Of a stretch of DNA of 64,000 nt, positions 35,643 to 44,447 are shown in pieces. Location: assembly GCA_910585625.1 (NCBI GenBank), contig CAJUFQ010000002.1:1-64000 (forward strand). The letters are read 5' to 3'. The DNA comes from an uncultured Lachnospiraceae bacterium. Lineage in GTDB: Bacteria > Bacillota > Clostridia > Lachnospirales > Lachnospiraceae. Under the pieces are notes generated by a model, which did not search any database, was not told the DNA's origin, and saw nothing but the letters and a program-made list of their open reading frames with translations. How positions within the stretch are numbered: the stretch's first letter is position 1; the number at the start of each line of letters is the position of its first letter. A program made the translations under genes and the position numbers.

Positions 35643-37451
35643 TTACGACCACATGCACACCGGCATATAACGGCTGGACATCTTCCATTTCAAAAAGCCG
35701 TCATTCCCTGTTCCCAGGGCAAAATACTCTATGGCGTCCAGGATATCCCTGTTCACATGCTCCTTATTTACAAAAATATTTTCTGATTTCCTGAGAATCT
35801 CTTCCTTATCGGATGCTTCTCCTATAAGTTTCTCAACAGCCTCCCGCAGTCCGGCCTTTTTACACTTATACGCTTCCTCATAGGGAATGCTTGCGCATCG
35901 TTTCGGAAGGGTATCTGGTATCAGCCAGTCTTCTACTGCAAGGGCCGGCTTGCCGAACATCATACCCTCCACCATGACGCTGGATTCGTCAGACACAACC
36001 AAGTCGCACATTTTCAGGGCAACCATGATGCTCTCTTCCGGCTCAATGTAATACAAGTTGTCATATTTCCCCTCATGCAGCTCCCGCATTTCTCTTATGT
36101 TCGCAACAACATCTTCAAACCCTTTTTTCTTTGCCTCCTTTGCAAACACTTCCGGCCAGGACGCCTGCTTCACGATTAGGTTTACCGGCAAAGAAGACAG
36201 GGCGCGCACGAAATCTTCCTCTTTGCCATCGTTCTCCCAAGACGGGGCATACAGCACAGAGACTTCATGTTTCAGTCCTAACGTTTCCTTCCGCTCCTTT
36301 ACCAGGCGTTCCAATTCCGCTGAATATACCTCATTGCTCTTAGGATAGCCAAACATATAGCAGCCATACCGGGGATATGCATAATAATGGAACGCGCACC
36401 GCTCCCATCGGTTCTTCCAATTCTCCCCCGGCACAATCCCTATATCATAATCGCTCCAATGTTCCGCCTCCCAGATATTCGGCCATCGGTTATGCCCCTG
36501 CGCCATGTCATGCAGCAAAACTACGGAAAACCTGGAATTTTGAGGCATTCCCTGATGCTGGCAGTATACGCCTATCTCTGCTTTCATGCCAAGGTCGTCG
36601 GTACAACGCACTTGATACCCGCGCGCCTCTGCTTCCTTCATGATTGGCAAGAGGTTATAATATTCCCCTTTGTCTGTCGCAAAAAAGGTAATATCTTTCC
36701 TGACTGCCCCTCCTTTTAATCCTCGCTTTATCTTTGCATCCTTTTCCCGCAATAAATCCTCATGTTCGCTGGCCATCCCATATGGGGCGTTCCGTGGACC
36801 CCAGCCATAAAGCTCGGCGAAAACCCCAAGCTGCCTTACAAACGCATCCTGCTGCCGCTTAAGCTCCTGCAGGTTAAATTCCTGCACAAAGGTACAGACC
36901 AAGGTCTGTTCCAGCAGTCCCATCACCTGATCTGAGAGGATTTCAAACAGCAGAAGGGCCTTCTGTATAGCCGGGTCATCTGCCGCATACTGCCTCAGGT
37001 TCTCAATGGAAATCAATACCTGTTCCCTGCGAAACATCATAGTTGTCAGGTTCCCCAGCAGATTGCGCCCATCGCTTAAACACCGGTACAGCACCCGGCT
37101 GCCCTCGAAAATCATATCTTTAAAAACATTGCGGTACTTCCTGTCCGGGTATGCGACTACCGTGCCGTCATATTCTCCGTAATTCCTGTTACAGAAAAAG
37201 ACGTCTGCCGACGTTAGTTTTTCCGCATATTCCACCATGTTTTTTATCTTATCCGGCCCCAGCCACTGTCCAGGCTCCAAAAAGGTGATATAGTCGCTGT
37301 CAGTACTCTCACAATAGTCCGTGATATCCTGGTAGAACTCGCTCCCGGTCACTGCCTCAACAACTTCCAAATTCGAATACGTCTGGTTGCCCAGCCGGTC
37401 GTCAATATACTCTGAACCGCAATCTATGCAAATCACTGAAACTTTCTTCAT
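35643..37451 (-). CDS. CDP-glycerol glycerophosphotransferase-like protein with GT2-like N-terminus (copy B)
   Basis: 602 residues. It has the same architecture as copy A at 20960-22732: VSVICIDCGSEYIDDRL at the start, then LLHDMAQGHNRWPNIWEAE and MCDLVVSDESSVMVEGMMFGKPALAV in the TagF-like domain. It sits inside the phosphonate genes (ppd downstream; methyltransferase, cytidylyltransferase, transaminase and PEP mutase upstream). A role as transferase of 2-aminoethylphosphonate, or a methylated form, from its CMP derivative onto the glycan is therefore attractive. Family members are known for CDP-glycerol and CDP-ribitol; use of a CMP-phosphonate is inference. Confidence 0.77.
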   Translation of the reverse strand: MKKVSVICIDCGSEYIDDRLGNQTYSNLEVVEAVTGSEFYQDITDYCESTDSDYITFLEPGQWLGPDKIKNMVEYAEKLTSADVFFCNRNYGEYDGTVVAYPDRKYRNVFKDMIFEGSRVLYRCLSDGRNLLGNLTTMMFRREQVLISIENLRQYAADDPAIQKALLLFEILSDQVMGLLEQTLVCTFVQEFNLQELKRQQDAFVRQLGVFAELYGWGPRNAPYGMASEHEDLLREKDAKIKRGLKGGAVRKDITFFATDKGEYYNLLPIMKEAEARGYQVRCTDDLGMKAEIGVYCQHQGMPQNSRFSVVLLHDMAQGHNRWPNIWEAEHWSDYDIGIVPGENWKNRWERCAFHYYAYPRYGCYMFGYPKSNEVYSAELERLVKERKETLGLKHEVSVLYAPSWENDGKEEDFVRALSSLPVNLIVKQASWPEVFAKEAKKKGFEDVVANIREMRELHEGKYDNLYYIEPEESIMVALKMCDLVVSDESSVMVEGMMFGKPALAVEDWLIPDTLPKRCASIPYEEAYKCKKAGLREAVEKLIGEASDKEEILRKSENIFVNKEHVNRDILDAIEYFALGTGNDGFLKWKMSSRYMPVCMWS

Positions 37452-37486
37452 GGCTCTCTCCTAATTGTTACAAGTAAAAAATCACA

Positions 37487-38227
37487 TCAGCTACGTTTCC
37501 ACATGAAGCAGTTAAATACGAAATCATTATTCCAATAGCCCTTGACTTTTGATTGACGGAACTTGATATCCATCCCATGCTTTACTGCAAAGTCCAAAAA
37601 AAAAGTTCTGTCATAGAATAATTTGGGAAGGTCTTGATACCTCTCTTCATAATCCTCCGAGGTTTTCTTCCTATAAGCTGCAAACGCTTCTTTTCTGCTA
37701 ATGTCGTGGATATCTATAATTCCTATGGAATTATTCGCTTTCTCATACATAATCTCCAGCACCCTCGAAGCATAGCCATAATCTTTAAAATAAGAAAATA
37801 CACTGTTAGATAACACCATATCATATTTTACTTCTGAGGAGAGATTCACCGCTTCATCATATATTAATTCTCTGGGGTTTTGCAAAATTTTGGCAGATAT
37901 CTCGATTCCCGCCTTGGAATAATCAATCCCGCCTACGGAAAGGCCATCCCTCTGAAACAGATACAAGCTGGCTCCCGATCCACACCCTACTTCAAAGATG
38001 CTCTCAGGTTTTTTGCCCTCAGCTGCCGCTGAAAACTCCAGTTCCCTTTTTATCTCAACGTATTGTTCATAAAACGCGTCATACCCTACTCCCCCGGACA
38101 ATTCTTTGACCGAATCAAAACCGTTCATTATCTTCAACGCTAGGTAAACGTTTTTGTAGTCTCCGCTGCTGAGGATATCCTTATCGATATCCCTTCTCTC
38201 CCAGACTTCCCTCCATTTATTTGCCAT
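37487..38227 (-). CDS. Class I SAM-dependent methyltransferase
   Basis: 246 residues. Motif I is IFEVGCGSGASLYLFQ, followed by VGGIDYSKAGIEIS and motif IV YDMVLSNSVFSYFKDYGYA. The C-terminal YDRTFFLDFAVKHGMD resembles small-molecule methyltransferases. It follows the cytidylyltransferase gene and precedes copy B of the CDP-glycerol-transferase-like gene. It may N-methylate aminoethylphosphonate, but a sugar target is equally possible. This stretch of the run is more AT-rich than its neighbours (judged by eye). Confidence 0.75.
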   Translation of the reverse strand: MANKWREVWERRDIDKDILSSGDYKNVYLALKIMNGFDSVKELSGGVGYDAFYEQYVEIKRELEFSAAAEGKKPESIFEVGCGSGASLYLFQRDGLSVGGIDYSKAGIEISAKILQNPRELIYDEAVNLSSEVKYDMVLSNSVFSYFKDYGYASRVLEIMYEKANNSIGIIDIHDISRKEAFAAYRKKTSEDYEERYQDLPKLFYDRTFFLDFAVKHGMDIKFRQSKVKGYWNNDFVFNCFMWKRS

Positions 38228-38252
38228 AATGCTTCTCTTCCGTCCTTTATCA

Positions 38253-38960
38253 TTAATTCTCTTCTCCCTCTGCCGCCCGCAACGCGTACAGTTCTTCTAC
38301 CGTGTCAATTTCCACGATCTGCCGCTCCGTCACCGGAAAAACCTTAAGCTTCAGCTCCTGAAGGCTGCGGTCTGCCACCTCGTCCCAATACAATTCCCCA
38401 CTCGCCTCTTCATCATAAACCTCTATCACTTTTTTTACAAGGAACCTGGCGTCCTCTTTCTTAAAATAGGAAATGCCCACCATGTTATAAACATCAGTTC
38501 CACCTTTGCCAATCCTGGAAATATAGCCATCCTGCTGCTCAAACACCCAATCCGCAGAATACCCATGAACCATTTTTCCAAAATAACCGGAACCATCCAG
38601 GTGTTTACAGAAAACCGCCGGGTCTGAGACAAAAAGATCCGCCTCACAGATAAAGCAATCTGCACTGCCCAGGATTCCCCGCGCCGCATAGATTGAGGAG
38701 ATGTTGTTCTTCTCCTGGTATTCTTTATTCTCAATCAGGCAAATCCCCGCATATTTGTCACACAGATAGGTGAACTTCTCTTTCAGATATCCCACTACGA
38801 TATAGATTTCAGATATGCCGCGCCCATGCAACCCCCGGATGACTGTCTCAACCAACGTCCTGCCGCCGACTTCTGCCAAAGGCTTAGGCACGGTCTCCGT
38901 CAGCGGGCGCATCCTGCTCCCAAGGCCCGCTGCCATTATCACAGCTATTTCTTTACCCAT
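38253..38960 (-). CDS. LicC/PntC-like cytidylyltransferase, probable CTP:2-aminoethylphosphonate cytidylyltransferase
   Basis: 235 residues from the ATG at 38960; the longer frame lies within the transaminase gene, which this gene overlaps by 8 bases. Signature VIMAAGLGSRMRPLTETVPKPLAEVGGRTLVETVI, then NKEYQEKNNISSIYAAR, a LicC-like acceptor segment, and CEADLFV for metal binding. PntC, the CTP:AEP cytidylyltransferase of other phosphonate clusters, is fused to a transaminase; here the two are separate but overlapping genes. That supports production of CMP-AEP. Phosphocholine as substrate cannot be excluded. Confidence 0.78.
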   Translation of the reverse strand: MGKEIAVIMAAGLGSRMRPLTETVPKPLAEVGGRTLVETVIRGLHGRGISEIYIVVGYLKEKFTYLCDKYAGICLIENKEYQEKNNISSIYAARGILGSADCFICEADLFVSDPAVFCKHLDGSGYFGKMVHGYSADWVFEQQDGYISRIGKGGTDVYNMVGISYFKKEDARFLVKKVIEVYDEEASGELYWDEVADRSLQELKLKVFPVTERQIVEIDTVEELYALRAAEGEEN

Positions 38961-40101
38961 ACGATTCACTTCCCAACGATTCTTCATATTGAACTGGTAT
39001 CTGAATGCCCAGCGTGACAAGAGCCTCCTTCAGGACAAGGAAGAACTCCTCGATATCTTCGGGAGTAATCGCCCCTAGGGCGCATAAACGAAATGTGTTC
39101 TGATCTGCCACTTTGCCAGGATATATCGTAAAGCCACGCGCATAACAGTAGTCGTGTACCTTATCAAAATCCCAGTTCACATCCTGCGGATATTTTACGG
39201 CAACCACCAGCCCAGCCTGCCACTCCCGTTTAATCATGTCCCGGAAGCCTAATTTTTCCAGCCCCGCATGGATAGCCTCAAAGACGGCTGTGTGCCTTGC
39301 CCATTTTTTTTGTTCCCCCTCCGCAAAATACTCCTCGATTGCCATTCGCGTTGCATAGACCGTCTGCACAGGGGGCGTAAAATGCATCTCGCCCGTTTTC
39401 TCAAAAAAATCATACTGCAGGAATAAATTGCAGTAGTACGAACGTTTGGGATAAGACGCAGACTTCACTATCTCCTCCGTCTTCCCCACGACCCAGGAAA
39501 GCCCTGTCATTGACATCAGCCCTTTCTGCGCGGACGCCATACAGAAATCAATATTGTCTGCCTCAATATCAATCGGGCGCATGGCAAACGTCGATGTCGT
39601 GTCTACCACAGATATGGCTCCGTTGCGATGTGCCAGGGTTCCAATTTCACGTACCGGGTTGAGGATTCCTGTCCCGGTCTCATTGTGGGTCGTATACACC
39701 ACGGCGATATCTGGATCGTCCTTTAGAACCTTCTCAACCTCTTCAAGCTGCGGCAGCTCGTCCACCGGAAACTGCAGATTGATGTGAGGCAGCCCATAAT
39801 ACTCGCAGATTTCCACAGCCCGTCCGCTGTACGCGCCGTTGTTCACGACCAATATCTTCTTATCCTGCGGAAGCAGGGAATTGATACAGACGTCAAGATT
39901 CACTGTCCCGGAACCACAGAACAGCACGGCCGTGTATTTATCAGGATTCCCATGGACAATGCGTACCAAATCATTGCGCATCTGCTTCATCATAGACGCA
40001 AATTCTTTTTCCCGCGGGCAGATATCCGGCACGACCTGTGCCATCTTCACCGTATCTGTCGTCGTCGCCGGCCCCGGGTTCAACAATATATTTCGTTTCA
40101 C
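38953..40101 (-). CDS. phnW: 2-aminoethylphosphonate-pyruvate transaminase (synthetic direction)
   Basis: PLP enzyme of 382 residues. LLNPGPATTTDTVKMAQV at the N-terminus and VSTTHNETGTG-like VYTTHNETGTGILNPVREI are typical. The PLP lysine is in SAQKGLMSMTGLSWV, and FRLCALGAI lies near the end. It interconverts phosphonoacetaldehyde and 2-aminoethylphosphonate, and with PEP mutase and decarboxylase beside it should make AEP. An AAGGAGGAG lies six bases before a GTG at 40101, so I start there; the in-frame ATG at 40122 is upstream of that SD and overlaps the mutase stop. Confidence 0.92.
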   Translation of the reverse strand: MKRNILLNPGPATTTDTVKMAQVVPDICPREKEFASMMKQMRNDLVRIVHGNPDKYTAVLFCGSGTVNLDVCINSLLPQDKKILVVNNGAYSGRAVEICEYYGLPHINLQFPVDELPQLEEVEKVLKDDPDIAVVYTTHNETGTGILNPVREIGTLAHRNGAISVVDTTSTFAMRPIDIEADNIDFCMASAQKGLMSMTGLSWVVGKTEEIVKSASYPKRSYYCNLFLQYDFFEKTGEMHFTPPVQTVYATRMAIEEYFAEGEQKKWARHTAVFEAIHAGLEKLGFRDMIKREWQAGLVVAVKYPQDVNWDFDKVHDYCYARGFTIYPGKVADQNTFRLCALGAITPEDIEEFFLVLKEALVTLGIQIPVQYEESLGSESYG

Positions 40102-40111
40102 GTTCTCCTCC

Positions 40112-41416
40112 TTACAATTCATCGTCGATTAAGGTAATGATGTCATGGAAAGGCATCAGCCTTCCATCTGCTTCCAACGCCCTGCCGTTTTTCAGAATTT
40201 CTGCCGCCGTATCCTGCATGGCTGGGAACGCGCTGCGGGTCAGCTGGTTGGCATAAATCACGATATTGACCCCATGCTTGGCCCATTCCTCCTCATAGAC
40301 GCTGTTAAAAGTCGTCGGCACCACCACAAGGGGCGTCGCCTTATCCTCGCTGCGGAAAGTATCGCAGAACTCAAAAATTTCTGCCGGATCTTTTTTCCTG
40401 GAATGAATCATGATGCCGTCTGCGCCTGCTGACACATAAGCCCTTGCACGGGCCAGCGCATCCTCCATACCTTTTTCCAGGATTAAGCTCTCTATCCTTG
40501 CAATTATCATGAATTCTTCCGTTCGCTGCGCTCTCTTGCCCGCCGTAATCTTCGCGCAGAACTCTTCAATGGACGCCTGCGTCTGCGCCACCTCCGTGCC
40601 AAACAGAGAATTCTTCTTAAGCCCCGTCTTATCTTCGATAATGACCGCTGAGATGCCGATGCGTTCCATCGTCCGCACGTTATAAACAAAATGCTCTACC
40701 AGGCCGCCGGTATCTCCATCCAGGATAATTGGCTTGGTAGTCACCTCCATGACGTCGTCCACCGTCCTGAGCCTTGAAGACATATCTACCAATTCGATAT
40801 CCGGCTTGCCTTTGACGGTAGAATCGCAAAGGCTTGACACCCACATGGCGTCATACTGCTTGAGCCCTCCCCGCTTGCTGGGGATGATCGTCTTCTCTGC
40901 AATCAGCCCTGTGAGCCCGCTATGTACTTCTAACGTCTTAACAAGGGGGCTGATCTGCAAAAGCTTGCGCAGCCTCCCGCGGCGGAACTCCGGCATAGCC
41001 AGCTTTTCCCTCATGCGGCTGTCCGTTTTCCTGACTTCCTCCGACCAGGTGTAAGGAACCTCAATCAGCTCTCCGGCCTCGGCGCGCGCAATATTATCAA
41101 GCACGTTCCGGCGAAGCTCTTGCAGCGGGCCTTCTTTCCAGTTGTCTCCATGGATAATATAATCGGGATGCAGCGCATCAAACACTTTATCATAGAAAAT
41201 CTCGTCCTGCACGATGACACGGGATACCTCAGGAAGCTCCTCTAACAGCTTCCTGCGCTCCGCAAAAGAAATCGTAGGGAATCGGTCGAATTGAATCATC
41301 GCCGCATCCGTCAGCGCCCCCACGACGACCTCGCCATATTTCTGCGCCTCATGCAGGAGATTTCGGTGCCCTTCATGAATAATATCTGTACAAAAACACG
41401 TATATACTACTGACAT
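40112..41416 (-). CDS. pepM: Phosphoenolpyruvate mutase with N-terminal cytidylyltransferase domain
   Basis: 434 residues. Residues 1 to about 135 are a TagD-like cytidylyltransferase domain with the HXGH motif HEGH at 14-17 and IIHGDNWKEGP near 88-98. The rest is PEP mutase of the isocitrate lyase superfamily: DGDTGG at 233-238 and the mutase signature EDKTGLKKNS at 261-270. It isomerises PEP to phosphonopyruvate, the entry to C-P bond compounds. The same fusion is known in Fom1 of fosfomycin synthesis, where the N-terminal domain cytidylylates a phosphonate. Here the domain might make a CMP-phosphonate or have lost that function; the RTEGIST motif of TagD is not seen. Confidence 0.92.
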   Translation of the reverse strand: MSVVYTCFCTDIIHEGHRNLLHEAQKYGEVVVGALTDAAMIQFDRFPTISFAERRKLLEELPEVSRVIVQDEIFYDKVFDALHPDYIIHGDNWKEGPLQELRRNVLDNIARAEAGELIEVPYTWSEEVRKTDSRMREKLAMPEFRRGRLRKLLQISPLVKTLEVHSGLTGLIAEKTIIPSKRGGLKQYDAMWVSSLCDSTVKGKPDIELVDMSSRLRTVDDVMEVTTKPIILDGDTGGLVEHFVYNVRTMERIGISAVIIEDKTGLKKNSLFGTEVAQTQASIEEFCAKITAGKRAQRTEEFMIIARIESLILEKGMEDALARARAYVSAGADGIMIHSRKKDPAEIFEFCDTFRSEDKATPLVVVPTTFNSVYEEEWAKHGVNIVIYANQLTRSAFPAMQDTAAEILKNGRALEADGRLMPFHDIITLIDDEL

Positions 41417-41440
41417 TTTTCCTGAACCTCCTTTTCGTCC

Positions 41441-41833
41441 TTACGCCGGCCCAATTTCATACTCCCTCACTTCTATGTCATTTCTGTGGCAGTAGGCAAT
41501 ATCTTCCGGATTTGCCTCCCCAAAATCATACAGCGCCCGGTTCACCTTAAGCTCGCCATCTTCGGCGTCGTACAGAACAATGCGGCTGTATGTGTCTATC
41601 TCCGGAATGCACAATTTCCCATCTACCCAGGAAAAGAAATAGGGAATCCCCTTCATGCCCAGGTCATCGTACAAATCTTCACACTGTCCTGCACTGAAAT
41701 CATTCAGAGAAGCCAATCGCAGGAGGGCTGGCCGTTTATTCAAATTTTTATCTAGGATATCCCAGTCCCTGATATCGCACAGTTCCCGGGCATATAGTAC
41801 CCTGTCATGCCAGCAGTCCACAAGGAAATACAC
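41441..41833 (-). CDS. Unrecognised 130-residue protein upstream of PEP mutase
   Basis: I do not recognise this protein. It is acidic and soluble, without signal peptide or membrane span, and has several aromatic/acidic segments (CWHDRVLYARELCDIRDWDIL, YDDLGMKGIPYFFSWVDGK). It starts with GTG at 41833, preceded by a closely spaced GGGAGGG. It lies 24 bases upstream of pepM in the same direction. Normal codon use and tight spacing argue that it is a real gene rather than a chance frame. It may be an accessory protein of the phosphonate branch. Confidence 0.55.
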   Translation of the reverse strand: MYFLVDCWHDRVLYARELCDIRDWDILDKNLNKRPALLRLASLNDFSAGQCEDLYDDLGMKGIPYFFSWVDGKLCIPEIDTYSRIVLYDAEDGELKVNRALYDFGEANPEDIAYCHRNDIEVREYEIGPA

Positions 41834-41849
41834 GCCCTCCCGGTTTTTT

Positions 41850-42128
41850 TCAAGGCATCTGGCTTATTTCTCTCCCATTTATGATAAAATTCAGTATCTT
41901 GCTGATGAGAGCGTACTTGGCTGCTGCTTCCTGATAGGAGGACACATTGTCCATAATTGTCCTGCCCCTCGCCTCTTTTTCAAATCTCCAGATATTCAGC
42001 ATGTCATTCAGGACAGCATCGTGTCTTTGCCCATCCTGCATGTGCAGGTATAGGCCATTGATATCCCCATTTGCCAGATACCTGGCAATTACGCCATTCT
42101 CATTAATTTCTTTATGTTCTCCAGACAT
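41850..42128 (-). CDS. Unrecognised 92-residue protein
   Basis: Small soluble protein with a charged, probably helical sequence (LNDMLNIWRFEKEARGRTIMDNVSSYQEAAAKYALI). Its ATG at 42128 lies 40 bases inside the 3' end of the preceding methyltransferase gene, with GGAGGG twelve bases upstream, so translational coupling is likely. No similarity to a known family is evident to me. An alternative is that only part of the frame is used. Confidence 0.5.
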   Translation of the reverse strand: MSGEHKEINENGVIARYLANGDINGLYLHMQDGQRHDAVLNDMLNIWRFEKEARGRTIMDNVSSYQEAAAKYALISKILNFIINGREISQMP

Positions 42129-43789
42129 GCCTGTTTGTTCCCTCCACGGTATATCTTTCCTTCTTCTACGTGGGCCATATCCACGACTGTATCCAAAAAC
42201 ATGCCTTCCAGCATCCTATAATTGTTCCATGCTGAAACCAGGTTATATTTTATGCCCACCTCGTTGAGTGAGATAATCTTATCCACCCACTGATAGGAGA
42301 AATAAAACTCCTTCACCGCCCGGTAAAAAATGAAATTAGCCGGAACAGATTCCAATACCCATTCCTGGTCGAACCATACTAAGTCGCCGTCCGCATTAAA
42401 GGCATTGCGCAGAATCATGTCAAGATAGCCTACCCGCAGGATAGGGCCATACTTCTCAGGAGAGCTGTCCTTGTCAATATCCATCGTGCAGATAATGTTC
42501 TCTTCCGCAGCAATATGTTCGGAAGACGCCAGGATTTCCTGATATACCCTGTCTAAGATCCGGTAAAATTCAAATTTGTTTTTCCGTCTGCATGCATCCA
42601 GCAGCCGCTCCTCCGCCAATTCCCACTTAACATATTCAGAGACAAGCCTGCCATCCAAAAGCTGTGCGGGCAGAACCTTTCTGCCTCTTTTTTCCAGGAC
42701 GCTCCCATTTTTACTAATCTGCGCTACATGGGCTGCGCCCTCCTCGTACAGCGGAAACTTCTCCACCGTACCGTCCTTCGTGAATACCGTGGCAATGCGG
42801 TATTTCAAGAGCCTTTCAGAGCTTAAGGAACACCGGGTAACTTTCCCAAGATCCTCGCTGTCGGAACATTCCACCAAGAAGGAATTCGCGAAAAACTCAA
42901 ACGCGCCGTTCGCAATGACATCCTTGTAAATTGCCATTTCATCTGCCACCAGGGTAATCTTGTCCGGGATATAATATGGCAGCAAATTATGCATATTTTC
43001 ATTATCCGGAAGGCTGTCCTGGGAATACACGATGGTCGGCAGCTTATAATCCGGCATCGGGTAGTAAAAGAAGGTATTCGCAAAACCACTGTCTTTTACC
43101 AGCTCCTCCAGCTCTTTCCTGGCAAAAGTCCTCACTTTCCTATCTGAAAGCGTATATTGGTTCATGCCCTCAAAGGGCACCCCGGTATGGTCTTCTCTGG
43201 CTCCGCACCAGTATTTCAGCCCATATTTGTTCTCAATGGCAATCAGAAGCTTGCCATCCGGCTTAAGAAGCTTCTTAATCTCCATCAGGAAATCCAGGTA
43301 AGGGTTGTCCGTGTCAGTGAACGTCCCCTGGTATTCCAGGACCCCAATCAGCGTGATATAGTCGAACTTCTTGTCAAACTTAATGTCATTGAGATTGCCC
43401 ACAATGATTTCCAGGTTTTCTTTTTCCCTGCACCGAAGCAAAGCCGCCGCTGCCCTCCGCTTGGAAAGTTCCACTGCCGTCACGTCATGGCATTTGTCGC
43501 AGAGGACGCTGGTAATCGCGCCCAGCCCGCATCCGATTTCCAGTACGCTGCCCTCCTTGTCAAACGGATACCAGTTGAGGATATTCTTCCTCAGATGCGT
43601 GAGGTGATAGTAAGTAGGCCAGCTCATCTTGTTCAGGATAGCATCCGTATATTTCTCCGGCTCGTTCTCTGCAATTATGTTAATAATCGTATCTTCCACC
43701 GGCCCGTCGGAATACAAATCCTCGTCCTTGTACCATTCCAAGTTAAATTTAGGCTTCGGGTTAAGCTTCTCTATCAGCTCATTGTACAT
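42089..43789 (-). CDS. Large methyltransferase-domain protein
   Basis: 566 residues from the ATG at 43789 (GGAGGG six bases upstream). Residues about 60-230 hold a class I SAM methyltransferase: SVLEIGCGLGAITSVL, VTAVELSKRRAAAA, DYITLIGVLEYQGTF and LLKPDGKLLIAIENKYGLKYW. The remaining about 330 residues contain FPLYEEGAAHVAQI and WFDQEWVLESVPANF, a pattern seen in methyltransferase proteins of glycan clusters whose tail resembles a kinase-like or sugar-binding fold; I cannot assign it. It overlaps the GT gene upstream by 11 bases. It probably modifies the growing glycan. Confidence 0.75.
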   Translation of the reverse strand: MYNELIEKLNPKPKFNLEWYKDEDLYSDGPVEDTIINIIAENEPEKYTDAILNKMSWPTYYHLTHLRKNILNWYPFDKEGSVLEIGCGLGAITSVLCDKCHDVTAVELSKRRAAAALLRCREKENLEIIVGNLNDIKFDKKFDYITLIGVLEYQGTFTDTDNPYLDFLMEIKKLLKPDGKLLIAIENKYGLKYWCGAREDHTGVPFEGMNQYTLSDRKVRTFARKELEELVKDSGFANTFFYYPMPDYKLPTIVYSQDSLPDNENMHNLLPYYIPDKITLVADEMAIYKDVIANGAFEFFANSFLVECSDSEDLGKVTRCSLSSERLLKYRIATVFTKDGTVEKFPLYEEGAAHVAQISKNGSVLEKRGRKVLPAQLLDGRLVSEYVKWELAEERLLDACRRKNKFEFYRILDRVYQEILASSEHIAAEENIICTMDIDKDSSPEKYGPILRVGYLDMILRNAFNADGDLVWFDQEWVLESVPANFIFYRAVKEFYFSYQWVDKIISLNEVGIKYNLVSAWNNYRMLEGMFLDTVVDMAHVEEGKIYRGGNKQACLENIKKLMRMA

Positions 43790-44444
43790 GATTGTCCCTC
43801 CTATATGTCTCAACAAATTTATCTCTTTCTCCATAATAATTACTCAGGTTAAGTATTCCGTCATCATGGATGCACCAAGGCTTTTCCATATGCGGAACCA
43901 CCACCTGGTATCCCTGTTTTCGGAACTCCATGCTCTGGGAAACATCATAAAAATCCCATTTCTGAAAAACATCCTCTCGCCAGGGGATATCATACTGGGT
44001 GGCCATGAGGAATCCGTCAATGGCCTCTACGGGCTGATATCTGCCCTCTACCTCGCCGCATATGGCTTCCTGGGCAAGTATGATGGGATTGGCGTACAGC
44101 TTGCCAATCCGTTCTCCATGCCACATAATGGCTGTCTCCCCCAGCCTGGGAGCCCCCACCATGCCAATCATGCCGATTTTAGGGTCGGCAAATATCCCTA
44201 ATATATCCTTGATGAATCCTGCATGCACGATGAAAACATCCTGATGCATATACACTTTATATTTTGCATCTGAGGAACTCATAGCCTCGTTGTAACCAGA
44301 AGTTATGGATTCCGCTTCCCGTATGGTGATAACGTCCCTGCCAAATCCCTCCGGCAGCTCTATACGTTCAATATATGACATGCATTCTTCCTCATACAAC
44401 TCATCATTGACGCACATGATGAATGCTATTTTTCTGTCATCCAT
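43779..44444 (-). CDS. Glycosyltransferase-like protein, GT2-type
   Basis: 221 residues. FIMCVNDELYEEECMSYIERIELP at the start, an acidic YKVYMHQDVFIVH in DXD position, MIGMVGAPRL, and EAIDGFLMATQYDIPWREDVF resemble short GT-A proteins (Glyco_tranf_2_5 type) common in flagellin glycan islands. No membrane segment. The ATG at 44444 lies 3 bases after the stop of the gene upstream. It may add the first sugar to flagellin or extend the chain; unknown. Confidence 0.75.
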   Translation of the reverse strand: MDDRKIAFIMCVNDELYEEECMSYIERIELPEGFGRDVITIREAESITSGYNEAMSSSDAKYKVYMHQDVFIVHAGFIKDILGIFADPKIGMIGMVGAPRLGETAIMWHGERIGKLYANPIILAQEAICGEVEGRYQPVEAIDGFLMATQYDIPWREDVFQKWDFYDVSQSMEFRKQGYQVVVPHMEKPWCIHDDGILNLSNYYGERDKFVETYRRDNHVQ

Positions 44445-44447
44445 ATC

